Part shown: piece after piece, positions 15,871 through 24,730 of the stretch
Layout of the letters: the number at the start of each line of letters is the position of its first letter
Numbering within the stretch: position 1 is the first letter of the stretch
NCBI GenBank assembly: GCA_035758845.1
Contig: DASTVZ010000088.1
Span: 1-64,000 of the forward strand
DNA from: JALZOC01 sp035758845
GTDB lineage: Bacteria; Acidobacteriota; Vicinamibacteria; Vicinamibacterales; 2-12-FULL-66-21
DNA: 64,000 bases
Direction of reading: 5' to 3'
Notes under the pieces: generated by a model
Seen by the model: the letters and a program-made list of their open reading frames with translations, nothing else
Told to the model about the DNA's origin: nothing
Databases searched by the model: none
Translations under genes and position numbers: made by a program

Positions 15871-18800
15871 AAGGTCGTTCGGACGCCGATTTGGAATCGC
15901 CGCGGGCTCCCGGCGGAAAGAATCTTCCCGAAGGTGGGTGAGCCAAAAAACGAGTCTGGTAGATCGTAGTTTGTGCGATTCATCACATTGAACAATTCGG
16001 CGCGCAGATCGAGCTGACCACGTGTGCCGTATCGGAAATGTTTGACGAGCGCGAGATTCACGTTGGCATACCCGGGCCCTCGCAAGGTGTTGCGACCGCT
16101 GTTGCCAAACGTGCCGAACGCCGGCATCGAGAACGCGCTCGTTTTAAACCAGGCATCCGGCGTCGGCGACGACAGCGACGGGTCGCCGCTGACATTCGGC
16201 CGATCGTTGTTGCCAAAACCAAGATTCGAGCGCCCGGTGTTGCTGTTGTCGATGTCTGGCAGCAGCATCACCGTGAAGGGCCGTCCGCTGTGAACCGCGG
16301 CGACGACTTCGCCATCCGTGTTGCGGAATATCTTGCTGAAGAACCCGAGGTCGCCGAGAAACTCACCCGGCTCGAATGGCAACGGACGGGTGAGTGCCGC
16401 GGTGAATCTGTGACGCACATCAAAAGACGACGGTCCCTTTTCGGCTTCAGGGTCGAGGCTGTTCTGCGGAAAGTTTGGATCACCCGTGCTGGTGAAGAAG
16501 CCCGACGCGTCATCCGTCGACTTGCCAAACGTGTAGGACAACAGCATCCACGTGCCCGTCGAGGGGCGCTGCTGATACCGCAGCTGCAGCGCGTTGTAGC
16601 GAGACGCCGCGCGTGATTCGATGAAGGTGATGTCGGCAAACGCGGGATTCGGCCGCAGGTTGGGAAGTCTCGGGCTGGCCGCCGGCTGGTTGAGGTCACG
16701 CGCCGAAATCAGATCGTGGCCGCGCGACCCAACGTAGGCCACCTCGACTGATCGCGATTGCCCGATCATGTGCTGCAGGTTCAGGTTCCATTGCTCCATC
16801 CACGGTGTTCGGAGATCGGCCTGGTACGCCGTCGCCGACTGTGGAATGAAAACCGGGAACGAGCTTGGAAACGGATTGGCGAGGGTGACGGGAACCCCCG
16901 TGCCGGGGAAGTAGACGTTGAGATTGAAGTAGGGCGGATTGAAATACAACCCTTCCGACGTCGCGAGCGCTCCCAGGTTGTAGTAGATGCCGTATCCGCC
17001 GCGGAGCACATTCATCGCTTCCTGACCGAGCGCCCACGAGAAGCCGCCACGCGGCGCGAAGTTATTGCGATCCGGTGAATACCCGCCGCGAGGAATGTTC
17101 CCGGTGCCGACCTGCACAAGCTGTCCGGTCGCCGGATCGTAAAGATTGGCGCGGTCATCGCTGTCGACCGGCGGCGCGATGTAGTCGTACCGCAGGCCAG
17201 CCGAGAGGGTGAGCGACGATGTCGGACGCCAGTCGTCCTGCGTGAACAGGCTCCAACTGTGCGCGCGCAGCTGTTGTGGGTTGTCGAGGTGTGCGCCGCC
17301 GGTGATTGCCGGCAGTCCGAGGACCAGATCGGCGAGCGCGTTGCCGGTGTAGGCCTGCGTGATGAAATTCAGAAAGCCGCGCGACTGCACATCGCGATAC
17401 GCCGCCTGCTTGATCCCGTACCACTCAGCCCCGGCCTTCAGCAGGTGATGACCGCGCGAAAACGTCGCCGTGTCGGAGACTTGGAATGTATCCGACGTGC
17501 TCTCCTGCGGGGTTGTGTACTCGTGTCCGAGCGGCGAGTACCCGGCGATGGAGATCACGCTGAGCCCTTCGTCGCGCGGGTTTGTGCCGAACGGCTTCAA
17601 CCCGACTGAAGGGTTGTCGATCTGAGTGTTTTCGGCGAACACGCCAATCGAGACGCGGTTGTAGCCGAACCGCACGTCGTTGACCAGGCGTGGTCCAGGC
17701 ATATGGGTGAAGGTGGCGGCGAGGTTTTGTCCTCGTCTCGGCACGTTCGTGCCGAATCCCGGAATGAGAGGAAACCCCGGGCCGGCGAATGGTTCGAACA
17801 GACGGCGATCGCTCAGGCTGTAGCGCGCCGTCAGCCTCGAGCCGTCGGCGAGCGAGTGATCGACGCGCAGATCCGCCTGATCGATGTCGTCGCGCCCCGT
17901 CGGCGAGGACACGTAGTTGGCGAAGGCGACATTCCGATTCGGAAGCGGATATAGCGCGGCGATCGCGCGTCCTATCGGGCTCTGGAAGTTGGGGGGGATC
18001 ACATTGCCCGGGAAGCCAGGCGGCTGGCCCGGGACAATCGCAAAAATGTTTGCCGGAGGATTGAAGAGCGTCTGTGAAAAGTCGCCGTTGCGTTCTGCAG
18101 CCGTCGGCACGTTGGTGATCTTAGTAATCCCCTCGCGACGATACAGGTGTTCGTAATCGGCGAAGAAGAACGTCCGATTGGCGGCAATCGGTCCGCCAAC
18201 CGAGCCGCCGAACTGATGGCGGTTGTAGTCGGGTGCCTCCACGTCATCCGGCGCGAAGTGATTGCGCGCCGTGAATGCCTGATTGCGGAAGAATTCGTAG
18301 GCCGATCCTGAAAATTGGTTGGCCCCGGACTTCGTGATCACGTTGATCTGTCCCCCGCCATTCCTCCCGAACGACGCATCGTAGGTCGAGGTCAACACCT
18401 GGAATTGGCCGATGCCGTCAACCGGCGGACGCACGCCCGGCGTGCTCAACTTCGGGTCGATGTTGTAGACGCCGTCGAGGAGAAAGCCGTTGAAGTCTTC
18501 GCGCGCACCATTGATCGACAGTGCAAAGTCACCGCGCGCCGAACTTGCCGACCCTTGTGGCGGCGGCACGGTGCCAGGCGCCAGAAGCGCGAGCTCGAGG
18601 AAGTTGCGGCCGTCGAGTGGAAGCTCGGTCGTCGCGCGTTCGTCGATCAGCGTGTGCAGGGCCGGCGTATCGCGATCCACCGGGACGAAGGGTGCATTCA
18701 CGTCCACCGCCTGAAGAACGCTGCCAAGCTGCAGCGGCACGCGCAGCCAGACTTCCTGGTTCATGGCGAGCTCGTTCCGCGCCACGAAAGGACCGTATCC

Positions 18801-19055
18801 GGTGTGTTGGACGTTCACCCGGTACACACCCGCCGGTAACTCGGCCACGGTGAATCGCCCTTCGTCGTCGGTCCGGACCGATCGCGTCTCGCCAGTCTCT
18901 TCACGGGAGACGCGGACCTCGACGTTCGCCATCCCTTTCGAAGTGGGATCGACAACCACGCCGCGGATCGATGCCCGATGCTCCTGGGCGGAAAGGCCGC
19001 CGGCGATTGAGTGCACGACGAGAAGTGACAGTAGCAAACGACGAACTGAAACCAT
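15867..19055 (-). CDS. Oar-like TonB-dependent outer-membrane receptor
   Basis: 1062 residues: a signal peptide (RRLLLSLLVVHSIAGGLSAQ), a carboxypeptidase-regulatory-like Ig domain (ASIRGVVVDPTSKGMANVEV to about residue 105), a TonB plug (DGRNFLELALLAPGTVPPP, GAREDFNGFLLDGVYN, GGQINVITKSGANQFSGS) and a long beta-barrel ending in phenylalanine (FQIGVRTTF) as outer-membrane proteins do. Acidobacteria have many such receptors, generally assigned to uptake of large or complexed substrates. The cargo is unknown. The gene converges on the PVC cytochrome gene and overlaps it by 4 bases; a functional link between them is only suggestive. Confidence 0.92.
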   Translation of the reverse strand: MVSVRRLLLSLLVVHSIAGGLSAQEHRASIRGVVVDPTSKGMANVEVRVSREETGETRSVRTDDEGRFTVAELPAGVYRVNVQHTGYGPFVARNELAMNQEVWLRVPLQLGSVLQAVDVNAPFVPVDRDTPALHTLIDERATTELPLDGRNFLELALLAPGTVPPPQGSASSARGDFALSINGAREDFNGFLLDGVYNIDPKLSTPGVRPPVDGIGQFQVLTSTYDASFGRNGGGQINVITKSGANQFSGSAYEFFRNQAFTARNHFAPDDVEAPDYNRHQFGGSVGGPIAANRTFFFADYEHLYRREGITKITNVPTAAERNGDFSQTLFNPPANIFAIVPGQPPGFPGNVIPPNFQSPIGRAIAALYPLPNRNVAFANYVSSPTGRDDIDQADLRVDHSLADGSRLTARYSLSDRRLFEPFAGPGFPLIPGFGTNVPRRGQNLAATFTHMPGPRLVNDVRFGYNRVSIGVFAENTQIDNPSVGLKPFGTNPRDEGLSVISIAGYSPLGHEYTTPQESTSDTFQVSDTATFSRGHHLLKAGAEWYGIKQAAYRDVQSRGFLNFITQAYTGNALADLVLGLPAITGGAHLDNPQQLRAHSWSLFTQDDWRPTSSLTLSAGLRYDYIAPPVDSDDRANLYDPATGQLVQVGTGNIPRGGYSPDRNNFAPRGGFSWALGQEAMNVLRGGYGIYYNLGALATSEGLYFNPPYFNLNVYFPGTGVPVTLANPFPSSFPVFIPQSATAYQADLRTPWMEQWNLNLQHMIGQSRSVEVAYVGSRGHDLISARDLNQPAASPRLPNLRPNPAFADITFIESRAASRYNALQLRYQQRPSTGTWMLLSYTFGKSTDDASGFFTSTGDPNFPQNSLDPEAEKGPSSFDVRHRFTAALTRPLPFEPGEFLGDLGFFSKIFRNTDGEVVAAVHSGRPFTVMLLPDIDNSNTGRSNLGFGNNDRPNVSGDPSLSSPTPDAWFKTSAFSMPAFGTFGNSGRNTLRGPGYANVNLALVKHFRYGTRGQLDLRAELFNVMNRTNYDLPDSFFGSPTFGKILSAGSPRRFQIGVRTTF

Positions 19056-19414
19056 ATTGGAATGCTACATCGAGCCACGCGCAGTCTAAAGATCAGTTGG
19101 CGCGGTCTCCAGACCGCGCCCTGCCCGTCGTCACACGACGGCGGAATCGGTCGCCGCACGAGAAGAAATGTAAAGAACCGGGAGAGCCAGTGCCAGAAAC
19201 GCAAGAAGGATTCGAAACGCGCGGTCTAACTTCGATGGTGACAGTGCAGAATCAAACACCCGCTTACAGTTTTCGCGAGACCGCGACAGGCCTGTAAACG
19301 GTCCCACCCGCACCACGCCGCTCGAAGTGGTCGGGAGTGTCTGGCCCTCAAGGACTTGCGGCCTTTTTTCAAAATTGGCGGGTTGGTCTTGTCGTTGCAC
19401 TGCGTCCCGTTGCC
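19056..19414. other. Intergenic region with dispersed-type palindrome
   Basis: About 360 bases between the divergent receptor and PEGA-protein genes. It holds the palindrome described separately (19099-19120) and a small CGTCGT/ACGACG stem near 19125. Otherwise I see no gene and no clear promoter. A GTG at 19337 could extend the downstream gene by 26 residues. Confidence 0.5.
19099..19120. repeat. 22-bp palindrome GGCGCGGTCT-CC-AGACCGCGCC
   Basis: This is a perfect 10-bp inverted repeat with a two-base centre, upstream of the receptor gene. I recall very similar sequences scattered between genes in other soil bacteria, so it is more likely a dispersed element than an operator. That recollection needs a search to confirm. 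Confidence 0.55.
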
Positions 19415-21622
19415 ATGTCCAGTCTTGCGACGAACGATCGACCGGAAGCGCCGCTCTTTTCCGACGGTCTCGGTGCTCGGGTCGTCGCGGCTGACGGCGC
19501 CACTGGCGAGCTGCTGCAGATCCTGCGGCTGCGGCCGGCGTTGACCGCCGTCCCCTCTTTTGAGTTCGCGCTCCGTGAGCGAACCGCCCGTCTCGCGAAC
19601 TTCCGGCACGCGTACTACGCTCGTGTCCGCCGCGTCGATCGCGCGATGGCGCCGACCTCCGCGCTCGCGATCGTCTCGGACCACGTCGAGGGCACTCGGC
19701 TATCGGACCTTCTTCGCGTCGCGAACGAGAAACAGCTGCAACTCGATATCAATGCCGCGCTGTGCCTCATTCGACAACTGGTCCCGGCTGTGGCGGTCCT
19801 GCACGAGAACGCGCGCGATGTGGCCCACGGGCTGATCGCTCCTGAACGTCTGATCGTGACGCCGAACGCGCGTCTGGTCATCGTCGAACACGTGCTGGGG
19901 GCCGCGATTGAGCAGCTGCAGTTCGGGCGCGATCGACTGTGGCAGGAGTTCCGCGTGGCGATGCCGCCGAGCGCCGGTCTGCCACGATTCGATCATCGCG
20001 CCGACGTGACCGGGATGGGACTCGTCTCACTCGCGCTGATCCTCGGACGGCCGCTCGCCGCCGACGAGTACCCGCATCGCGTTCCCGATCTTTTGAACCA
20101 GGCACGCGAGCGTTCCGCGCTCGGCGAGGAGCAGCCGCTCTCGCCGCCGCTGCGCACGTGGCTCGAGCGATCGCTGCAACTCGACGTCCGCCGCTCGTTC
20201 GCGTCAGCACCCGAGGCGATGGCCGCGCTCGAAGACGTCGTGTCCGACGAAGGGATGTATGTCGCCGCGCCGGTTGCGCTCGAGACGTTCCTGTCGCGGT
20301 ACATCGCGTCGCTGCTCGAGCCAACTCCGGAGCTGGTCATCCACGCCGATCCGGTGGCGGCGTCGGCCTCGAAGCCCGTCGATCCGCCGGCCGCGAAGCC
20401 TGCGCATGCAGAGCCGTCAAAACGGATCGAGAAAGAAATCGAGTCGAGATTCGACGCGGTCACTTCGCAACAAGCTCACGGCGCGCCCGTCACTGAGCCG
20501 GTTGCTGCCAGAAGAGATGCTTCACTCGCAGGCACGCGCGAACTGACCGATCTCCTTGGACCGGATCCGCTTGCGATCCCCGAGTCGACTACCCCGGCGG
20601 CGCAGTCCAAGCCGTTGTTCAATCCCGACGCCCTTTTCACTGCAACGCCTATGGCCCCTCCAACGCCTGCACCGCGTTCGTACGGCCGCATTGCCGCCCT
20701 CGTCGCAATCGTAGTCCTTCTCGGTGGCGGTGGTGTCCTCGGCTACAAGTTGTTTGGCAGTTCCGCAGCAGCACCCCAGATGGGTTCACTGAACGTGCAG
20801 TCGAATCCGTCGGGTATCGATATTTTTGTCGATGGTGTTGCGAAGGGACGCACGCCGGCACGCGTGGCTGTGGCCCCCGGATCGCACATTCTCGAACTGC
20901 GTGGCAAGGGCGTGCCGCGTGTGATTCCTCTGAATGTGACCGCAGGCGCTGAGGTGTCGCAGTATCTCGAATTCACAGAGGCGCCGAGCACCGGACATCT
21001 CGTCGTCCAATCGGAGCCGGCGGGAGCGAAGGTTTTCGTTGATGGTACAGAACGCGGCGTCGCACCGCTGACGATTTCCGATCTGACGCCTGGCGACCAC
21101 CGCGTCGAGCTGCAAAACGACGGCGCTTCGGCGAAACACACGGTGACGGTTCAGGCTGGCGGCACCGCGTCTCTGGTCGTTCCAATCGGCACCGCCGCCG
21201 CGGCCGGCCCGGTGTCGGGCTGGGTGACCGTCAAGGCTCCATTCACGATGGAGATCCGCGAAGGAGGACGGCTGCTGGGTACCACGGACGCCGAACGGTT
21301 GATGCTTGCCGCCGGCCGGCACGAACTCGATTTCGTCAACGATACGCTCGGCTATCGCGCCTCGCGCGTCGTGGTGGTTGCGCCAGGCAAAGTCGCGCCG
21401 GTCTCGCTCGAGCTGCCGATGGGCGTGGTGAATCTGAACGCCGCGCCGTGGGCGGAAGTGTGGATCGACGGACGTCGGGTAGGCGAGACCCCGATCGGAA
21501 ATCTGAGCGTCTCGATTGGACCGCATGAGGTGGTGTTCAAGCACCCGCAATTCGGCGAAAAGCATCATGCGATTTCGGTGACGCTCGGGGCGCCCGTGCG
21601 GCTCAGCGTGGACATGAAGTGA
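19415..21622 (+). CDS. Pseudokinase with membrane anchor and PEGA repeats
   Basis: About 735 residues. The first ~300 align in order with a protein-kinase fold but lack catalytic residues: the HRD loop reads VAHGLIAPERLIVTPNARLV and there is no DFG. One transmembrane helix (AALVAIVVLLGGGGVLGYKL) follows a proline-rich linker. The C-terminal part carries at least three PEGA-type repeats (GSLNVQSNPSGIDIFVDGVA, GHLVVQSEPAGAKVFVDGTE, VNLNAAPWAEVWIDGRRVGE). The likely topology is a cytoplasmic pseudokinase with a periplasmic PEGA region, suggesting envelope sensing or scaffolding. The start is uncertain: ATG 19415 or GTG 19337, both with weak ribosome sites. The TPR-TonB gene follows and may be in the same operon. 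Confidence 0.78.
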   Translation: MSSLATNDRPEAPLFSDGLGARVVAADGATGELLQILRLRPALTAVPSFEFALRERTARLANFRHAYYARVRRVDRAMAPTSALAIVSDHVEGTRLSDLLRVANEKQLQLDINAALCLIRQLVPAVAVLHENARDVAHGLIAPERLIVTPNARLVIVEHVLGAAIEQLQFGRDRLWQEFRVAMPPSAGLPRFDHRADVTGMGLVSLALILGRPLAADEYPHRVPDLLNQARERSALGEEQPLSPPLRTWLERSLQLDVRRSFASAPEAMAALEDVVSDEGMYVAAPVALETFLSRYIASLLEPTPELVIHADPVAASASKPVDPPAAKPAHAEPSKRIEKEIESRFDAVTSQQAHGAPVTEPVAARRDASLAGTRELTDLLGPDPLAIPESTTPAAQSKPLFNPDALFTATPMAPPTPAPRSYGRIAALVAIVVLLGGGGVLGYKLFGSSAAAPQMGSLNVQSNPSGIDIFVDGVAKGRTPARVAVAPGSHILELRGKGVPRVIPLNVTAGAEVSQYLEFTEAPSTGHLVVQSEPAGAKVFVDGTERGVAPLTISDLTPGDHRVELQNDGASAKHTVTVQAGGTASLVVPIGTAAAAGPVSGWVTVKAPFTMEIREGGRLLGTTDAERLMLAAGRHELDFVNDTLGYRASRVVVVAPGKVAPVSLELPMGVVNLNAAPWAEVWIDGRRVGETPIGNLSVSIGPHEVVFKHPQFGEKHHAISVTLGAPVRLSVDMK

Positions 21623-21662
21623 GCGTTCGGATCAGGCAATGCAGTTAAGAGCAAGGTGCGTC

Positions 21663-22577
21663 ATGAAAACCCGCATACTCGTCATCGCATCGATGATCGT
21701 CGCGTTTGCGGCCCCGGCACATGCGCAACTCCGAGATGGCCGCGAGAATCCGTTGACAGCCGCGCGAGATCTCTACGCGTCGGCGCGGTATGACGAGGCG
21801 CTCGCCGTTCTCAACGGCCTGCCCTCAGATGCTGTTGCGTCGGACCGCAAGTCGATCGAACAGTACCGGTCGCTCTGTCTCCTGGCACTCGGCCGCGGAA
21901 GCGAGGCCGAGAGCGCTATCGCCGCAGTGGTGACCGCCGACCCGATGTTCATGCCCGGGGAGGCCGATGCGTCACCTCGTGTACGGCTGGCATTCAGCGA
22001 GGTGCGACAGCGTTTGCTTCCGCAAATCGCGACAACTCGATACGCCGCCGCAAAGGCCGCTTACGATCGCAAGGAGTACTCATCGGCAGAGACTCAGTTC
22101 AGGAATCTGCTGATGATTCTCGAAGATCCGCAGATGGGTGGCAGGCTCCCCGATCTGCGGACATTGGCCAGTGGGTTTGTCGATCTGGCGTCGGCCGCGG
22201 CGGCGCCTCCCCCCGAGCCGAAGAAGACCGAGGCAGTACCCGTGGTCCCGCCGGCACCAACCGCTCCTGTGTTGCCTCGCGAGCCAAAAATCTGGACGGC
22301 TGACGAGGCCGGCATCGTGCCGCCTGTCGTGCTCCGCCAGGACGTTCCGCGAGTGCCGTCTACGATTTCGTCCCAGGCCCGCGACCGAGGTTTGCTCGAC
22401 GTCGTGATCGACGAGCAGGGACGGGTCGTAAACCTCGTGCTTCGTCTCCCCATCCATCCAATGTATGACCCGCAGTTGCTGGCCGCTGCCAAGGAGTGGC
22501 GTTACAAGCCGGCGACGGTGGATGGCACGCCGGTCAAGTTCCGAAAGATGATTCAGGTAACCGTCGACAAGCGCTAA
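21663..22577 (+). CDS. TPR protein with TonB C-terminal domain
   Basis: 304 residues: a signal peptide (KTRILVIASMIVAFAAPAHA), helical TPR-like repeats (ARDLYASARYDEALAVLNGL, AAKAAYDRKEYSSAETQFRN), a proline-rich linker (residues ~185-210) and a TonB-C-like domain (RGLLDVVIDEQGRVVNLVLR, AAKEWRYKPATVDGTPVKFR). Unlike a classical TonB it has a cleavable-type signal and no anchor with the SxxxH motif, so it is probably periplasmic. The gene follows the PEGA pseudokinase by 40 bases and ends in a strong terminator, so the pair likely forms one transcription unit. Partners are unknown. Confidence 0.8.
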   Translation: MKTRILVIASMIVAFAAPAHAQLRDGRENPLTAARDLYASARYDEALAVLNGLPSDAVASDRKSIEQYRSLCLLALGRGSEAESAIAAVVTADPMFMPGEADASPRVRLAFSEVRQRLLPQIATTRYAAAKAAYDRKEYSSAETQFRNLLMILEDPQMGGRLPDLRTLASGFVDLASAAAAPPPEPKKTEAVPVVPPAPTAPVLPREPKIWTADEAGIVPPVVLRQDVPRVPSTISSQARDRGLLDVVIDEQGRVVNLVLRLPIHPMYDPQLLAAAKEWRYKPATVDGTPVKFRKMIQVTVDKR

Positions 22578-22582
22578 GCGAC

Positions 22583-22624
22583 AAGAGAATGCCGCCAGGG
22601 TCCCTTCTGGCGGCATTCTCTTTT
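22583..22624 (+). terminator. Strong intrinsic terminator
   Basis: A perfect 16-bp stem pairs AAGAGAATGCCGCCAG (22583-22598) with CTGGCGGCATTCTCTT (22607-22622) around an 8-base loop, and the descending arm runs into TTTT. It lies 5 bases after the TPR-TonB stop codon. The A run on the ascending arm means it could also act on the other strand. Confidence 0.9.
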
Positions 22625-22763
22625 CTCGAGTGTGTAATTTCGTGAATACTCGTACGTGCCGATGCTCTCCCCGTGTACATCGACCGCTGACCTGCCAGCT
22701 CGCATCCTCTTGAATTTATTCGTCTAATCCGCATCGACTCTCGTGGCTCCTGGCGTGGCCCGG

Positions 22764-24698
22764 ATGTCGCAAGCAGTTTTCGTTGCGATGAACTACGAGA
22801 GCGCAACCATATCGCTCGCGGAACTCGCGGCAGCTGAGCCGTTGCGACCTGTTCAGGCTGTGACGATCGTGCACGAAATCATCGTGCGGATCGGTGCGGG
22901 CACGATCGCGGGAGTTCCGTCACCACAGATCATTCGGCTATCGGAAACAGGTCGGATGTCGGTTGAGGGTCCGATCGCCGCCGATGCGCATACGGTTGGG
23001 CATGCGGCACACCTGCTTTCAACGTTGCTCCCGAGCTTTGATAAGCGAAGCCACGAGCGCGTGCCCGGAGCCTTACGATTGGTGATCGCGCGTGGGACCC
23101 GGTCACTGGACGTCCCGCCGTACCCGTCGATAGAGGCATTTGGCGCGGATCTCGTGCGATTCGCGTCGCATGATCCCGAGGCTTGTATTCGTGAGATCGT
23201 CGCCACACGTCAGAAGCGACGGAATGTCGACGCGATCGACAGCAATCAACTCGGCGCGGGCATAGCCGCCGCCGAATCGCTGACGATTTCGGACATCAGG
23301 CGCGCGCGTCGGGCAACGGGGTTGACGCTCGCGGATCTTTCCTCGCGAACGGGGATCCCGGCGTCTCTGCTGTGCGAGCTCGAGTGGGGTTATCTCGACC
23401 ACTGGCCGGCTCCGCCCGTCGCCCGGCGGATGATGGCTCGGTATGCCCAGTCCGCTGGCCTGGATGAGCAGCTCGTGCTCGACGTGGTATGGCCGCTCCT
23501 CGAACAGCGAATACATGAGCGTCACGAGCAACCGCAGGATCTCGCGGTCATCGAAGCTGAAGTGCTCGCGGACAACGAAGCCACAGCCGTGGTGCCCGCT
23601 GCTGACGTCGTCAGTATGGTGGTGCGCACGCAGGCTGGAAACAACCGTCGTTCGCGAGTGCGAAGCCTTGTGGTCGCGGCGCTCGCGATTCCGGCCCTAC
23701 TCGTGATCGGCGTTTTACCGGCGGTGCGCGATGGTGCGATCTGGCGTTACCGCATTCCGTCCGCTCCCGTCACCACTACGACGGACGCGCAGCCTGCCGC
23801 GCCGGAGGTGCCGGCGACAAGCATTGCGGCGCCCCCGTCACGTCGATCGGACCGCACCCGAACCACGGTCGAGACGCCTCCGCCAGCCGTCAATTACGGA
23901 CACGTCGAGCCGGTCACCATTTCCGAGGCCGCCACGTATTCACCGACCTTCGCGAGTGTCGGGAGCGCGATCTTCTATCACGAGGAGTCGGGCGATCGCA
24001 GCGCTCTGATGCGCGCCGATACCGAGCCGCAAGGATCGATTCTTCGCATCACGAGTATCGTCGACGATCGCTCGCATAACTTTCACGCGCGTCCATCCCC
24101 CGACGGCCAGAAGGTGGCGTTCGACTCGGATCGCGATGGTGAGCGCGGCGTCTATATCGCAGATGCGGATGGGCGCAATGTCCGTCGCATGACAGGCGAG
24201 GGATTTGCGGCCATCCCCAGCTGGTCTCCCGACGGCGGCACACTGGCGTACGTTCGAGCTGAGCGTGAGCACCCCAAGGTCTGGAATCTGTGGGTGATGA
24301 ATCTGACGACGGGAGAAGAGCGGCGGCTCACGTCGTACCAGTACGGGCAGCCGTGGGGCGGATCCTGGTTCCCTGACGGCAAGCGGATCGCCTACAGTCA
24401 CGAGGATCGACTCGTCGTGTTGAATCTGATCACGAACACATCCCGCATTTATCCATCGCCGCGTAAAGGCGCGCTTGTTCGGACGCCCGCCGTGTCTCCG
24501 GACGGCACGCGCGCCGTGTTCCAGGTCTTACGTGCAGGAACATGGCTGCTCGACTTCCGATCGGGTGCGATGAAGAGAGTGTTGTCCGATCCATCTGCCG
24601 AGGAGTACGCCTGGGCACCCGACGGCCGCCGCGTCGCTTACCACAGCCGCGCCGAAGGCAAGTGGGGCGTGTGGATTATGAACGAGAGTAATCCTTAG
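22764..24698 (+). CDS. RodZ-like HTH - transmembrane - TolB-type propeller fusion
   Basis: About 644 residues. An N-terminal ~140-residue part resembles a degraded kinase C-lobe (SPQIIRLSETGRMSVEG in place of a catalytic loop); this is tentative. Next is a RodZ-type helix-turn-helix (SDIRRARRATGLTLADLSSR, IPASLLCELEWGYLD), a linker, one transmembrane helix (LVVAALAIPALLVIGVLPAV), and a WD40/TolB-like beta-propeller with PD40 repeats (ARPSPDGQKVAFDSDRDGER, AIPSWSPDGGTLAYVR, GSWFPDGKRIAYS, AVSPDGTRAVFQ, YAWAPDGRRVAYHS). It looks like a membrane protein with a cytoplasmic HTH and a periplasmic propeller. Starts at 22743 (GTG), 22764 or 22788 are possible. Confidence 0.78.
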   Translation: MSQAVFVAMNYESATISLAELAAAEPLRPVQAVTIVHEIIVRIGAGTIAGVPSPQIIRLSETGRMSVEGPIAADAHTVGHAAHLLSTLLPSFDKRSHERVPGALRLVIARGTRSLDVPPYPSIEAFGADLVRFASHDPEACIREIVATRQKRRNVDAIDSNQLGAGIAAAESLTISDIRRARRATGLTLADLSSRTGIPASLLCELEWGYLDHWPAPPVARRMMARYAQSAGLDEQLVLDVVWPLLEQRIHERHEQPQDLAVIEAEVLADNEATAVVPAADVVSMVVRTQAGNNRRSRVRSLVVAALAIPALLVIGVLPAVRDGAIWRYRIPSAPVTTTTDAQPAAPEVPATSIAAPPSRRSDRTRTTVETPPPAVNYGHVEPVTISEAATYSPTFASVGSAIFYHEESGDRSALMRADTEPQGSILRITSIVDDRSHNFHARPSPDGQKVAFDSDRDGERGVYIADADGRNVRRMTGEGFAAIPSWSPDGGTLAYVRAEREHPKVWNLWVMNLTTGEERRLTSYQYGQPWGGSWFPDGKRIAYSHEDRLVVLNLITNTSRIYPSPRKGALVRTPAVSPDGTRAVFQVLRAGTWLLDFRSGAMKRVLSDPSAEEYAWAPDGRRVAYHSRAEGKWGVWIMNESNP

Positions 24699-24730
24699 CG
24701 AAGTAAGTACGCTACACTGCCCCGGCAGCC

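Noticed and set aside
10199..19000. Reverse transcriptase or template repeat for the FGE tail
   Set aside because: The genes downstream are ceramidase-like, cupin, ParB-like, PVC-type and TonB receptor; I saw no reverse transcriptase motif and no near copy of the tail sequence.
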